Assembly: GCA_015228895.1 (NCBI GenBank)
Contig: JADGCR010000068.1
Location: 1 to 9,976, forward strand
Direction of reading: 5' to 3'
Length of the DNA: 9,976 bases
Source: Magnetococcales bacterium
GTDB lineage: Bacteria > Pseudomonadota > Magnetococcia > Magnetococcales > Magnetaquicoccaceae
This document shows, one piece after another, positions 1-6,413 of the stretch. Below the pieces are notes generated by a model. It searched no databases. It was not told the DNA's origin and saw only the letters and a list, made by a program, of their open reading frames with translations. Every line of letters starts with the position of its first letter. The first letter of the stretch is position 1. A program made the position numbers and the translations under genes.

Positions 1-523
1 GCCCTTCCCGCATCTTGAACTCGGTATTGTACAAGCCGACATCGAACAGACACTCCTTGCGAAACATGATACCACAGGCAATCTGCTCTTCCAGACAATT
101 GAAACGGCCCATGACGTTTTCCAGATGATCCACCTTGACATAATCCACCGCCACCGCCTGGTAGGCCCGATTCATGTCCAGGAAAAGTTTCATGACATAC
201 AGGCAGTTGCGTTGCAGGTAATCATCCGCGTCCACCCGCACCACATACCGGCCCCGCGCCAGACGGATGGCATGATTCAATGAACCCGGCAACCCCTGAT
301 TGGTTTCATGGGAGAGAATTCTCAGATTTTTCAAAATGGTCAGATTCCGCAACACCTCCCTGGTATGGTCCTGGCTCCCGTCGTCCACCACCAGGATCTC
401 CAACGCGTCGGTGGAGATGCCCTCCTGATGATTGATGCTGCGGATGCAACGCTCGATCCAGCGGCCCTGATTGTAGCAGGGAACGATCACCGAGATATCG
501 GACAAATAACATTTTTCACTCAT
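1..523 (-). CDS. Glycosyltransferase family 2 (GT-A fold), C-terminal part outside the window
   Basis: The gene starts with ATG at 523-521 and stays open to the left edge, giving 174 residues. The sequence shows the N-terminal GT-A nucleotide-sugar domain: VIVPCYNQG at residues 13-20, VVDDGS at 45-50, [12 protein letters not shown] at about 75-86, and the metal-binding DADD at 98-101. A later GIMFRKE segment and [12 protein letters not shown] near residue 174 match the acceptor-side part of this family, where an ED pair normally follows, here beyond the edge. Such enzymes transfer a sugar from a nucleotide donor to a growing glycan on the cytoplasmic face of the membrane. The start ATG overlaps the stop of the upstream fusion gene as ATGA, so translation is probably coupled. 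The family is certain. Donor and acceptor are unknown, and family 2 is not a usual sialyltransferase family, so it need not use the CMP-sugar made by its neighbours. Confidence 0.9.
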   Translation of the reverse strand, partial: MSEKCYLSDISVIVPCYNQGRWIERCIRSINHQEGISTDALEILVVDDGSQDHTREVLRNLTILKNLRILSHETNQGLPGSLNHAIRLARGRYVVRVDADDYLQRNCLYVMKLFLDMNRAYQAVAVDYVKVDHLENVMGRFNCLEEQIACGIMFRKECLFDVGLYNTEFKMREG

Positions 524-2286
524 GCCGCCCCACCCGTGCCCAAATGCCGCCTGACCGCCGCGAAGGTGAAACGGGCCGCCTTGAGTTCGGAATCCCGCGT
601 CAAACCGGCGATGTGCGGGGTGATGACCAACCGTTCGTGATCCATGGCGTAGCGGATCAACGGGTGTCGCCGCTTGTCCGACAGGAATTCGTCCGTGATC
701 ACGTCCAATCCGGCCGCCGCCAAGTGACCGCTCTCCAGATGGGCCAGCAAGGCCGCCTCGTCGATGATCTCCCCACGGGAGACGTTGACGAACACCGCCC
801 CCTGGCGCATGGCGCCAAACCAGGCGCCATCCACCATCCCGCTGGTGGTGGCGTCCAGATGCACGGCGATCAACACGATGTCCGCCCGGGACAGCAGCTC
901 CTGATGACCGGCCACCTGTTCCACCCCGGCCACGTCGATCGTCTTGTAAGGATCGCAGGCCAGAATCCGCATGCCGAACGCCAGGGCGTAACGGGCCACA
1001 TTGCCGCCGATGCGACCGAAGCCGATGATCCCCAGCGTCCGGCCATGAAACTCCACGGCCCGGAGTTGATCCTCCACATCCCGCCAATACCCCTGCCTGA
1101 CCCGCTCCACGGCCTGGGGCAGCTTGCGCACCGTGGCCATGATCAAGGCCCAGGTGAATTCCGACGAGGCGAAAATGGAGTGGACGAACGCGGTGTCCTT
1201 GAGGCGGGAGACCGCCACACCATGCCGCTCGCACCAGTCCAGATCGATGTGATTGGAACCGGTGGAGGGGGTGGCCACCATGCGCAGTTTCCCCGCGCCA
1301 CAGGCCAGCATGGTCGCGTCGATGTGATAGGTGGGACAGGGGGAGCAGATCCAGGCGTCGGCCTGGGGCAGCAGCTCCATGACCCGCTCCCGGCTGGCCC
1401 CGTGGGCAAAGACGACATCCACCTCCCGTTGGATCTCCTCCTTGATTTCCGGCAGAAAATGCACCGGCGTCGTCACCAGCACCAGGGGCCGTCCCCCGGT
1501 CACATGGGACTCCTCCGTGGCGGTCCGCACCACAAAGGGTCGGTTGTTGCAAAAGCCGCGACGCATCATGCACTCCGCCAGATGGAGATCCATCCGTTCG
1601 TCGATGTTGATGGAACGCTCCGGGTCCATGAGGTACGCCCGACTGTCCGCCCCGTGCCGGCTCCCCTCCTCCACGATGACCCGCCGGGTCATGGAGTAAA
1701 TGGCCCCGTTGCGAATGTACGACGGCGGTTGGAGATCCTGCCGTCGCGAGCCGATGGCCGGTTCCGGATACTCCCGGGTGAAGGGGAGGATCCGATCGTC
1801 GATGATCTTTTTCAGACGGATGGGATGTTTCTCCCCGGTATCGGCCATGCTGATGATGGAGTCCGCCCCCGTGGCCATGAGTTTTTCCAAAGCGCCATCG
1901 ATGTCCCGCCCATCCCGCAGCGGGGAGACACAGGGCAACTCCACCACATAATCGTACACCACCCCCTTGAGCCTCTCGGTTTCCAGCACCGCGTAACGCA
2001 ACGAGGGGGCCGAGGCCACCTGATCCCCGGAGAGCTCCGCGGGTCGCAAAAACGGCGTTTCGGCGCCATACCGACGGGCGATGGCCGCATATTGCCCGCT
2101 GTCCGTGGAAACCACCACATCCGTGACATGCCGGGAATCCAACGCGGCCCGAATGGAATAGGCCATCAAAGGATGACCCAGCAGCGGATGAATATTCTTG
2201 TCGGGAATCCCCTTGGAACCGCTTCTGGCCTGAATGACCGCCAGAATTTTCGGCGCTGCGGATTGACTGGTCATGTTGGTTCTCAC
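520..2286 (-). CDS. Fusion protein: CMP-sugar-acid cytidylyltransferase (NeuA-like) + D-2-hydroxyacid dehydrogenase
   Basis: One uninterrupted frame of 588 residues carries two enzymes. Residues about 13-240 are a cytidylyltransferase of the NeuA/KdsB type: [15 protein letters not shown] at 18-32 (nucleotide-binding loop), STDS at 60-63, [11 protein letters not shown] at 116-126 (usually LQPTSPLR), NGAIY at 193-197 and INIDERMD at 226-233. Residues about 265-588 are a D-2-hydroxyacid dehydrogenase: GFGRIG at 422-427 for NAD(P), Asp445 after the second strand suggesting NAD preference, and the catalytic set Arg504 (VSRG), Glu533 and His558 (TPHIAG). Both halves look active. The first should attach CMP to a 2-keto-3-deoxy sugar acid; the substrate of the second is unknown. 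The chosen start is GTG at 2286-2284, overlapping the synthase stop as GTGA; an ATG at 2274-2272 would shorten it by four residues. It lies between the sugar-acid synthase and a glycosyltransferase, which supports a role in activated-sugar supply. Confidence 0.9.
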   Translation of the reverse strand: MRTNMTSQSAAPKILAVIQARSGSKGIPDKNIHPLLGHPLMAYSIRAALDSRHVTDVVVSTDSGQYAAIARRYGAETPFLRPAELSGDQVASAPSLRYAVLETERLKGVVYDYVVELPCVSPLRDGRDIDGALEKLMATGADSIISMADTGEKHPIRLKKIIDDRILPFTREYPEPAIGSRRQDLQPPSYIRNGAIYSMTRRVIVEEGSRHGADSRAYLMDPERSINIDERMDLHLAECMMRRGFCNNRPFVVRTATEESHVTGGRPLVLVTTPVHFLPEIKEEIQREVDVVFAHGASRERVMELLPQADAWICSPCPTYHIDATMLACGAGKLRMVATPSTGSNHIDLDWCERHGVAVSRLKDTAFVHSIFASSEFTWALIMATVRKLPQAVERVRQGYWRDVEDQLRAVEFHGRTLGIIGFGRIGGNVARYALAFGMRILACDPYKTIDVAGVEQVAGHQELLSRADIVLIAVHLDATTSGMVDGAWFGAMRQGAVFVNVSRGEIIDEAALLAHLESGHLAAAGLDVITDEFLSDKRRHPLIRYAMDHERLVITPHIAGLTRDSELKAARFTFAAVRRHLGTGGAA

Positions 2287-2969
2287 ACCCCGGCTTGAAG
2301 ATAACGATGCATCCCACGTCCCAGCGTCACCAACTGGCAGAACTCCTCCGGCGTCGCGCTCAGGACGTGATCCCGGATGGTGGTGTCGGATTTATCCAAG
2401 GTGAAATGCTTCTCGATGATGCGCGCCCCTCTGGCGATGGCCAGCAGCGGCACCTCCAGACCCAGAGAGTGATCACTGTAACCCGCGTAAGGGGTGTTGT
2501 GGAAACTCTTGGGCAGATCGGTCAGATCCCAGGGATGGGCGGGATAACGGGATTTGCACCACAGATAATCCACATTGGCCGGCTGCCCGAAAGGCAACCC
2601 CTCCCCCTCCCACATGCCCAGGGAGATGATGACCGGACGACCCGTCCCGATGACCTCCCGGACCAGTTCGGGATGATCGTTGACCGTGCGGGAGGCGATC
2701 TTGATCCGCTGCGGCTGGAACGGTTGCAGCAACGCCCAGGCGTCGGGACGGATGACGGAAAACATCAGCTCGATGGCGTGGAATGCCGCGATGCGATGCA
2801 ACTGGGCGATGATCTCCGGGGTGATCCGGTTGATCTCCCCCTCCCCGTCCCGCCATCCCAGTTGAAACTTGACGATATCGGCACCCGCCTGCTTGGCGCG
2901 CCGGATCATCTCCCCGGCCAATCCGAAATGGCCGTTATGATTCAAACCGATCTCCGCGATGAACAACAT
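2283..2969 (-). CDS. Short NeuB-family sugar-acid synthase lacking the SAF domain
   Basis: The 228-residue product has the TIM-barrel motifs of N-acetylneuraminate/legionaminate/pseudaminate synthases: AEIGLNHNG at residues 5-13, VKFQ at 33-36, KIAS at 89-92, a CKSRYP segment near 138-143, GYSDHSLG at about 163-170, EKHFTLD at 186-192 and DHVLS at about 200-204. These enzymes condense phosphoenolpyruvate with an aldehyde sugar to give a nine-carbon 2-keto-3-deoxy acid. Usual members are about 330-350 residues and end in an SAF (antifreeze-like) domain that contributes an arginine to the partner's active site; here the protein stops right after the barrel. Its stop overlaps the next start as GTGA, and no SAF remnant is visible in any frame because the next gene begins at once. 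The start ATG at 2969 has an AAAGG-like ribosome site about 9 bases upstream and follows ssb by 24 bp. The exact product sugar is unknown. Confidence 0.88.
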   Translation of the reverse strand: MLFIAEIGLNHNGHFGLAGEMIRRAKQAGADIVKFQLGWRDGEGEINRITPEIIAQLHRIAAFHAIELMFSVIRPDAWALLQPFQPQRIKIASRTVNDHPELVREVIGTGRPVIISLGMWEGEGLPFGQPANVDYLWCKSRYPAHPWDLTDLPKSFHNTPYAGYSDHSLGLEVPLLAIARGARIIEKHFTLDKSDTTIRDHVLSATPEEFCQLVTLGRGMHRYLQAGV

Positions 2970-2993
2970 GGTTCGATACCTTTGATTGTCTGG

Positions 2994-3557
2994 TTAAAAC
3001 GGGATGTCGTCGTCAAAATTCGGGACCTGGCCATAATCGTCCATATTGGGCTGGACGCCGGGGGACGGGGCGTTGCCTCCACCCGCCGGGGGATGGGATT
3101 TGCCACCGCCCGCTGGCGGAGCGGGGGGTGGACGATACTCCTGGGAGTACATCTCCGGGGCGGGCGGGCTGGCGCCTCCGCCCCCATACCCGGAGGGACC
3201 CCCGGCGCCGGGCCGGCTGTCGAGCATGAGCATTTGACCCCCGAACGGATTCAGGACCACCTCGGTATTGTAACGTTCCTGCCCCTGATTGTCGGTCCAC
3301 TTTCTGGTCTGCAGCTGACCCTCGATGTAGACCTTGCTCCCCTTGCGAAGATATTGCTGGGCAATTTCGGCCAACTTGCCAAACACCACCACCCGATGCC
3401 ACTCGGTACGCTCCTGCACCTGACCCTGCTGATCCTTCCAGGAGTCCGAGGTGGCGATCCGCAAATTGGCGATGGGTCGCCCGTCCTGGGTGAACCGCAC
3501 CTCCGGGTCCGCCCCAAGATTGCCAATCAGTTGCACTTTATTCAATGACCTGGCCAT
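2994..3557 (-). CDS. ssb: Single-stranded DNA-binding protein SSB
   Basis: The 187-residue protein binds single-stranded DNA as a tetramer during replication, repair and recombination. Residues 1 to about 110 form the OB fold: [21 protein letters not shown] at the start, then [31 protein letters not shown] and a [16 protein letters not shown] segment. A flexible linker rich in Gly, Pro and Ser follows (about 115-175) and includes two copies of PPAGGG. The C-terminal tip is DDDIPF, the acidic peptide that recruits partner proteins. Length is normal for a proteobacterial SSB. The start ATG at 3557 has a strong AAGGGGG ribosome site at 3573-3567, 9 bases away. It is divergent from plsY, and the sugar-acid genes follow it on the same strand after only 24 bp, so they may share its transcript. 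Confidence 0.97.
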   Translation of the reverse strand: MARSLNKVQLIGNLGADPEVRFTQDGRPIANLRIATSDSWKDQQGQVQERTEWHRVVVFGKLAEIAQQYLRKGSKVYIEGQLQTRKWTDNQGQERYNTEVVLNPFGGQMLMLDSRPGAGGPSGYGGGGASPPAPEMYSQEYRPPPAPPAGGGKSHPPAGGGNAPSPGVQPNMDDYGQVPNFDDDIPF

Positions 3558-3566
3558 GCATTCATA

Positions 3567-3573
3567 CCCCCTT
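3567..3573 (-). promoter_or_regulatory. Ribosome binding site of ssb
   Basis: On the minus strand the bases read AAGGGGG, 9 bases before the ssb ATG. This is the clearest Shine-Dalgarno site in the window. It fixes the ssb start and suggests strong translation, as expected for an abundant protein. Confidence 0.7.
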
Positions 3574-3611
3574 GCCTAAAAAAAAATTTCCGCCGTTGGC
3601 TGTTTTCTCTG

Positions 3612-3617
3612 TATAAT
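3612..3617 (+). promoter_or_regulatory. Candidate -10 box (TATAAT) for the plsY-dprA-topA unit
   Basis: A perfect TATAAT lies 85 bases before the plsY start in the only sizeable gap of this strand. No good -35 box sits 16-18 bases upstream (TTCCGC at 18 bases is poor), so it would need an activator or another sigma factor. Transcription from here would put the hairpin at 3638-3659 in the 5' leader of plsY. Confidence 0.35.
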
Positions 3618-3622
3618 GACGC

Positions 3623-3651
3623 AGAATAAAAAAAAAAGCTCTTTTTCGCAA
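3623..3651 (-). promoter_or_regulatory. Candidate sigma70-type promoter of ssb
   Basis: On the minus strand, TTGCGA (3651-3646) and TATTCT (3628-3623) are separated by exactly 17 bases. Each box matches the consensus at four of six positions. Transcription would begin near 3616, about 60 bases before the ssb start. The assignment rests only on boxes and spacing; a nearby TTATAC is an alternative -10. It overlaps the hairpin and A/T tracts annotated separately. Confidence 0.4.
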
Positions 3652-3668
3652 GCGAGAGCCGGTTTTTT
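3628..3668. terminator. Terminator-like hairpin in the ssb/plsY gap
   Basis: GCTCT at 3638-3642 pairs with AGAGC at 3655-3659, with a possible inner CG/CG pair and CAAG loop. On the minus strand the stem is followed at once by ten T (3637-3628), a Rho-independent terminator pattern that would stop antisense transcripts from plsY entering ssb. On the plus strand it is followed by CGG and six T (3663-3668), a weaker version that would lie in the plsY leader. The stem is only 5 bp with an uneven loop, so strength is doubtful. Confidence 0.35.
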
Positions 3669-3701
3669 CCCAATGACCGCCCTTCACCCGCGCAAGGCAC
3701 C

Positions 3702-4316
3702 ATGAACGAACCCATGACCATCGGCACCACACTCGTCGGGGCCTATCTGCTGGGGGCCATACCCTTCGGCCTCCTCGTGGCCCGCGTCAAGGGGGCCGGG
3801 GACATCCGCCTGCAAGGGAGCGGCAACATCGGCGCCACCAATGTTTTGCGGGTGGCCGGTCGCGCCGCGGGCGCCGCGGCGCTGCTGCTGGACATCGGCA
3901 AGGGGGCGCTGGCAGCCCTGCTGGCCGTGGCGCTCTTCGGGCCGGACTCCCCCATCACCGCCGGAGCGATCCTGGTCGCCTTTCTGGGGCATCTCTATCC
4001 GGTCTACCTGGGCTTCAAGGGAGGCAAGGGGGTCGCCGTGGCGCTGGGGGCGCTGCTGGCCTGGACGCCCCCGCTGGGTCTGGTCATCGCCTCGCTGTGG
4101 CTGGCGACCTCCTGGCGGTTCCGGATCTCCTCCCTGGCCGCCCTGGCCGCCTTTGGCCTCTCCCCCGTCGCCCTCTTCTGGCTGACCACCCCGACCCATA
4201 CCCCGGCCACCCATGGTCTGATCACCCTCCTGATCTTCTGGCGACACCGGGCCAACATCTCCCGACTGCTCCACGGGACCGAACCGTCCATCGGCAAAAC
4301 CGGCTCATTGAGATAA
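3702..4316 (+). CDS. plsY: Glycerol-3-phosphate acyltransferase PlsY
   Basis: The 204-residue integral membrane protein transfers an acyl group from acyl phosphate to glycerol-3-phosphate, giving lysophosphatidic acid, the first step of phospholipid synthesis with PlsX. All three family motifs are visible: GSGNIGATNVLR at about 39-50, GHLYPVYLGFKGGKGVA at about 95-112, and RHRANISRLLHGTE near the C-terminus (about 181-194). Hydrophobic segments around them fit the usual multi-pass topology with the active site facing the cytoplasm, and the length is normal (about 200). The ATG at 3702 has AAGG at 3694-3697 as ribosome site; an in-frame ATG at 3714 is less well placed. It is the first gene of the plus-strand group, 4 bp before the next gene. 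Confidence 0.96.
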   Translation: MNEPMTIGTTLVGAYLLGAIPFGLLVARVKGAGDIRLQGSGNIGATNVLRVAGRAAGAAALLLDIGKGALAALLAVALFGPDSPITAGAILVAFLGHLYPVYLGFKGGKGVAVALGALLAWTPPLGLVIASLWLATSWRFRISSLAALAAFGLSPVALFWLTTPTHTPATHGLITLLIFWRHRANISRLLHGTEPSIGKTGSLR

Positions 4317-4320
4317 AAAC

Positions 4321-5217
4321 ATGCCTAAAACCGCCATCCCACTCCTTTTCTGGCTGTTGCTGTTCCCGATCCCTTCCCGGGCCGGAGACCCCCCGCCCTT
4401 GCGCACCGAACGGCTCCAGCCCCAGGCCATCGTGACCCCCGGCAGCGGCCAGAACAGCGCCGGACAGGACGGCATGGCGCAAATCCAATTCCATCTCTCC
4501 CAGGGACACCGCATCCTGGACGCGAAGATCACCCCGCCCCCCCAGGGTCTGGGGGAGGAACATCAACACGAGCGGGGCACCACCACCCCGGATGACAGGA
4601 TGACCTCCGGCTACATCCTGCACGCCGGCAACGGTCGCCCGGACATGAGCCGGGGGGAGGAGGTTTTCATCCATTATCCCACACCCCTCCCCTCCGGTGC
4701 CACCCTGGATGTCCTCCGTCCCGGCCCGGTTCTCCGGGACCCGGACACCCGGGAACCCCTGGGCCATCTGACCTTCCGGCTGGGCAGCGTGCGGATCCAC
4801 CAGACCACACCCCAAGGGACCACCGCCACGGTCACCACCTCCCTGCAGACCCTCCATGCCGGCGACCGGCTGGCCCTCCCCAGCCCGGTGAACACCGACT
4901 TCACCCTCCACACCCAGGCGCCCAATCCCCTCTCCGGCCGGATCATCCACATCCAGGACAACCTCACCGAAGTGGGGGCCGGGCATGTGGTGGTGGTGAA
5001 CCTGGGGCGTCAGCACCGGGGGGTCCAGGGGCTGACCCTGCCGGTCTACCGCGCCCGACAACACCTCCCCGACCCCACCTCCGGAAAGACCATGGAAATC
5101 CCGGAAAAGCGGATCGGCACCGCCATTCTGTTTCACATCGGTTCCAGAGCCTCCTTCGCCATGCTGGAGAACACCCTGCAACCCGTCCGACTCGGAGACA
5201 CGATCCGCACCCCCTGA
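4321..5217 (+). CDS. Exported protein related to the LysM-domain protein that neighbours dprA, but without LysM
   Basis: The 298-residue protein starts with a signal peptide (hydrophobic core about 5-17, likely cleavage after SRA at 19-21), so it should be periplasmic or envelope-bound. From residue 97 on it follows the C-terminal region of the LysM protein commonly encoded just before dprA in proteobacteria: SGYIL at 96-100, LDVLRPGPVLRDPDTREPLGH at about 129-149, AGDRLALP at 180-187, SGRIIHIQDNLTEVGAGHVV at about 205-224 (a FlgT-like C-terminal pattern), DPTSGK at about 251-256, and PEKRIGTAILF ending in LGDTIRTP. The family match is from memory of conserved patterns. The expected N-terminal LysM motif (a GDTLW segment) is absent; residues 22-95 are instead rich in Pro, Thr, Gln and His. 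Position between plsY and dprA supports the identification. Its biochemical role is unknown; a link to peptidoglycan or envelope structure is only inferred. Confidence 0.7.
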   Translation: MPKTAIPLLFWLLLFPIPSRAGDPPPLRTERLQPQAIVTPGSGQNSAGQDGMAQIQFHLSQGHRILDAKITPPPQGLGEEHQHERGTTTPDDRMTSGYILHAGNGRPDMSRGEEVFIHYPTPLPSGATLDVLRPGPVLRDPDTREPLGHLTFRLGSVRIHQTTPQGTTATVTTSLQTLHAGDRLALPSPVNTDFTLHTQAPNPLSGRIIHIQDNLTEVGAGHVVVVNLGRQHRGVQGLTLPVYRARQHLPDPTSGKTMEIPEKRIGTAILFHIGSRASFAMLENTLQPVRLGDTIRTP

Positions 5218-5234
5218 CCCGGCGATTGCGTTCC

Positions 5235-6374
5235 ATGGAATCCGCACTGTTCACCGACTGGTTGCGTCTGGTCCGCTCCCCCGGCATGGGGGCCGCGACC
5301 CTGATCCACCTGGTGCGCCATCTGGGCAGCTTTTCCGCGGTGTTGGCAGCGTCTCCAAAACAGTTGGCCACGGTCCCCAACATGCGGCCCGCCCTCTCCA
5401 GAACCCTGGAACAGTTCCGCCTCCACTCCCCCGCCGCCCCCATCGCCGACGAACTGGAACGCCTGCACGCCATGGGGGGTCGCATGCTCATTCCGGGCGA
5501 GGCGGATTATCCCCCCCTGCTGGCGGCCATCCACGACCCGCCACCGGCGCTGTTCGTGCTGGGGGACCCCGCCCTGCTGCAAGGAGACGGCCCGGTGACC
5601 GTGACCGGAACCCGCAAGGCCAGCCGGAGCGGTTTGGAGTTCGCCTTCACCCTGGGGCGCGATCTGGCGCAAAGCGGAATGGTCACCGTCAGCGGTCTGG
5701 CCACGGGCATCGACGCCGCCGCCCATCGGGGTGCCCTGGCAAACCGGGGCGCCACGGTGGGGGTGCTGGCCACGGGCCTGAACGTGGCCTATCCCCGCAG
5801 CAACCGGGAGTTGCAGCAGAACATCGCAACCCACGGCTGTCTGGTGACGGAAGCCCCCCTGGGCGTGCTGCCGGTTCCCTGGCTCTTTCCGCCCCGCAGC
5901 CGCATTCTCTCCGGTCTCTCCCGGGGGGTGGTGATCGTGGAGGCCCCGGAAGGGTCCGGCGCGCTCATCACCGCCCGCATGGCCCTGGAGCAGGGCCGGG
6001 AGGTGTTCGCGGTGCCGGGTCTGGCCAACAACGCCAACACACGGGGCACCCATGAGCTGTTGCGTCAGGGGGCGCGCCTGACCGAAGGGGTGAACGATAT
6101 CCTGGAAGAGCTGAACTGGCCGGTGCGTCCCCCGCCTGAACCTTCAGAATATAAAAAATCCACACAAGAGCAGCACCCCCTGTTGGGCGGGGACGCCGCG
6201 TCCGTACTGGCTTGCATCGGGTCCGACCCCCTCCACGAGGATGAACTGGCCCGGTGTTGTCAATTGACAGTGATTGCGCTTTCACGCATTTTACTGCAAC
6301 TTGAACTTTCAGGAGTGGTGGAGCGTCTCCCCGGTGGTCGATACGCCAGGATCACCTCCCGCCCTCCACCCTGA
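5235..6374 (+). CDS. dprA: DNA processing protein DprA (DNA-protecting protein, Smf family)
   Basis: DprA binds incoming single-stranded DNA and loads RecA during natural transformation. With the ATG at 5235 the product is 379 residues; a TTG at 5226 would add three. Neither start has a clear ribosome site. From the N-terminus: a helix-hairpin-helix/SAM-like region (LRLVRSPGMGAATL to about residue 60), then the Rossmann-like DprA domain with YPPLL, GTRKAS (the G-S/A/T-R DNA-binding motif), SGLATGIDAAAHRGAL, FPPRSRILSGLS, VVIVEAPEGSGALITAR and GREVFAVPG. A charged linker of lower GC follows at about 6146-6175, then a winged-helix domain near the C-terminus (DELARCCQLTVIALSRIL and RLPGGRYARI). 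Family-typical FPRRNR and GCNxLIxxGA appear here as FPPRSR and GTHELLRQGA, mild departures. It stands 17 bp after the LysM-related gene and 39 bp before topA, a common order. Confidence 0.95.
   Translation: MESALFTDWLRLVRSPGMGAATLIHLVRHLGSFSAVLAASPKQLATVPNMRPALSRTLEQFRLHSPAAPIADELERLHAMGGRMLIPGEADYPPLLAAIHDPPPALFVLGDPALLQGDGPVTVTGTRKASRSGLEFAFTLGRDLAQSGMVTVSGLATGIDAAAHRGALANRGATVGVLATGLNVAYPRSNRELQQNIATHGCLVTEAPLGVLPVPWLFPPRSRILSGLSRGVVIVEAPEGSGALITARMALEQGREVFAVPGLANNANTRGTHELLRQGARLTEGVNDILEELNWPVRPPPEPSEYKKSTQEQHPLLGGDAASVLACIGSDPLHEDELARCCQLTVIALSRILLQLELSGVVERLPGGRYARITSRPPP
6258..6292 (+). promoter_or_regulatory. Palindrome with a consensus -35 box inside the 3' end of dprA, possible topA promoter
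   Basis: TGTCAATTGACA at 6258-6269 is a perfect 12-base palindrome. Its right half forms a consensus -35 box (TTGACA, 6264-6269). After 17 bases comes CATTTT (3 of 6 matches to a -10 box), or TTTACT after 20 bases. The site lies in locally AT-rich DNA about 120-150 bases before topA. It may be chance within the winged-helix coding sequence, since the -10 box is poor. Confidence 0.25.
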
Positions 6375-6413
6375 AACCCTTTTCATTCACCTCCATTATC
6401 ACGATCAGGTTTC

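Noticed and set aside
544..2298. A 584-codon plus-strand frame opposite the cytidylyltransferase-dehydrogenase fusion
   Set aside because: The minus-strand protein has two full sets of enzyme motifs, while this frame has only low-complexity Gly/His/Pro/Arg composition.
2283..2300. A frameshift at the synthase C-terminus hiding the SAF domain
   Set aside because: No SAF-like sequence appears in any frame downstream; the next 230 codons are the cytidylyltransferase, and the GTGA overlap looks designed rather than accidental.
3046..3200. Short repeats in GC-rich DNA as a possible mobile or regulatory repeat
   Set aside because: They encode the Gly/Pro-rich SSB linker (two PPAGGG copies) and need no other explanation.
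2295..3548. A 417-codon plus-strand frame running across the synthase and ssb
   Set aside because: It is antisense to two clearly recognised genes and has no domain of its own.
4222..5247. A 341-codon minus-strand frame opposite the LysM-related gene
   Set aside because: It is Gly-rich with no signal or motif, whereas the plus-strand frame has a signal peptide and fits the plsY-dprA gene order.
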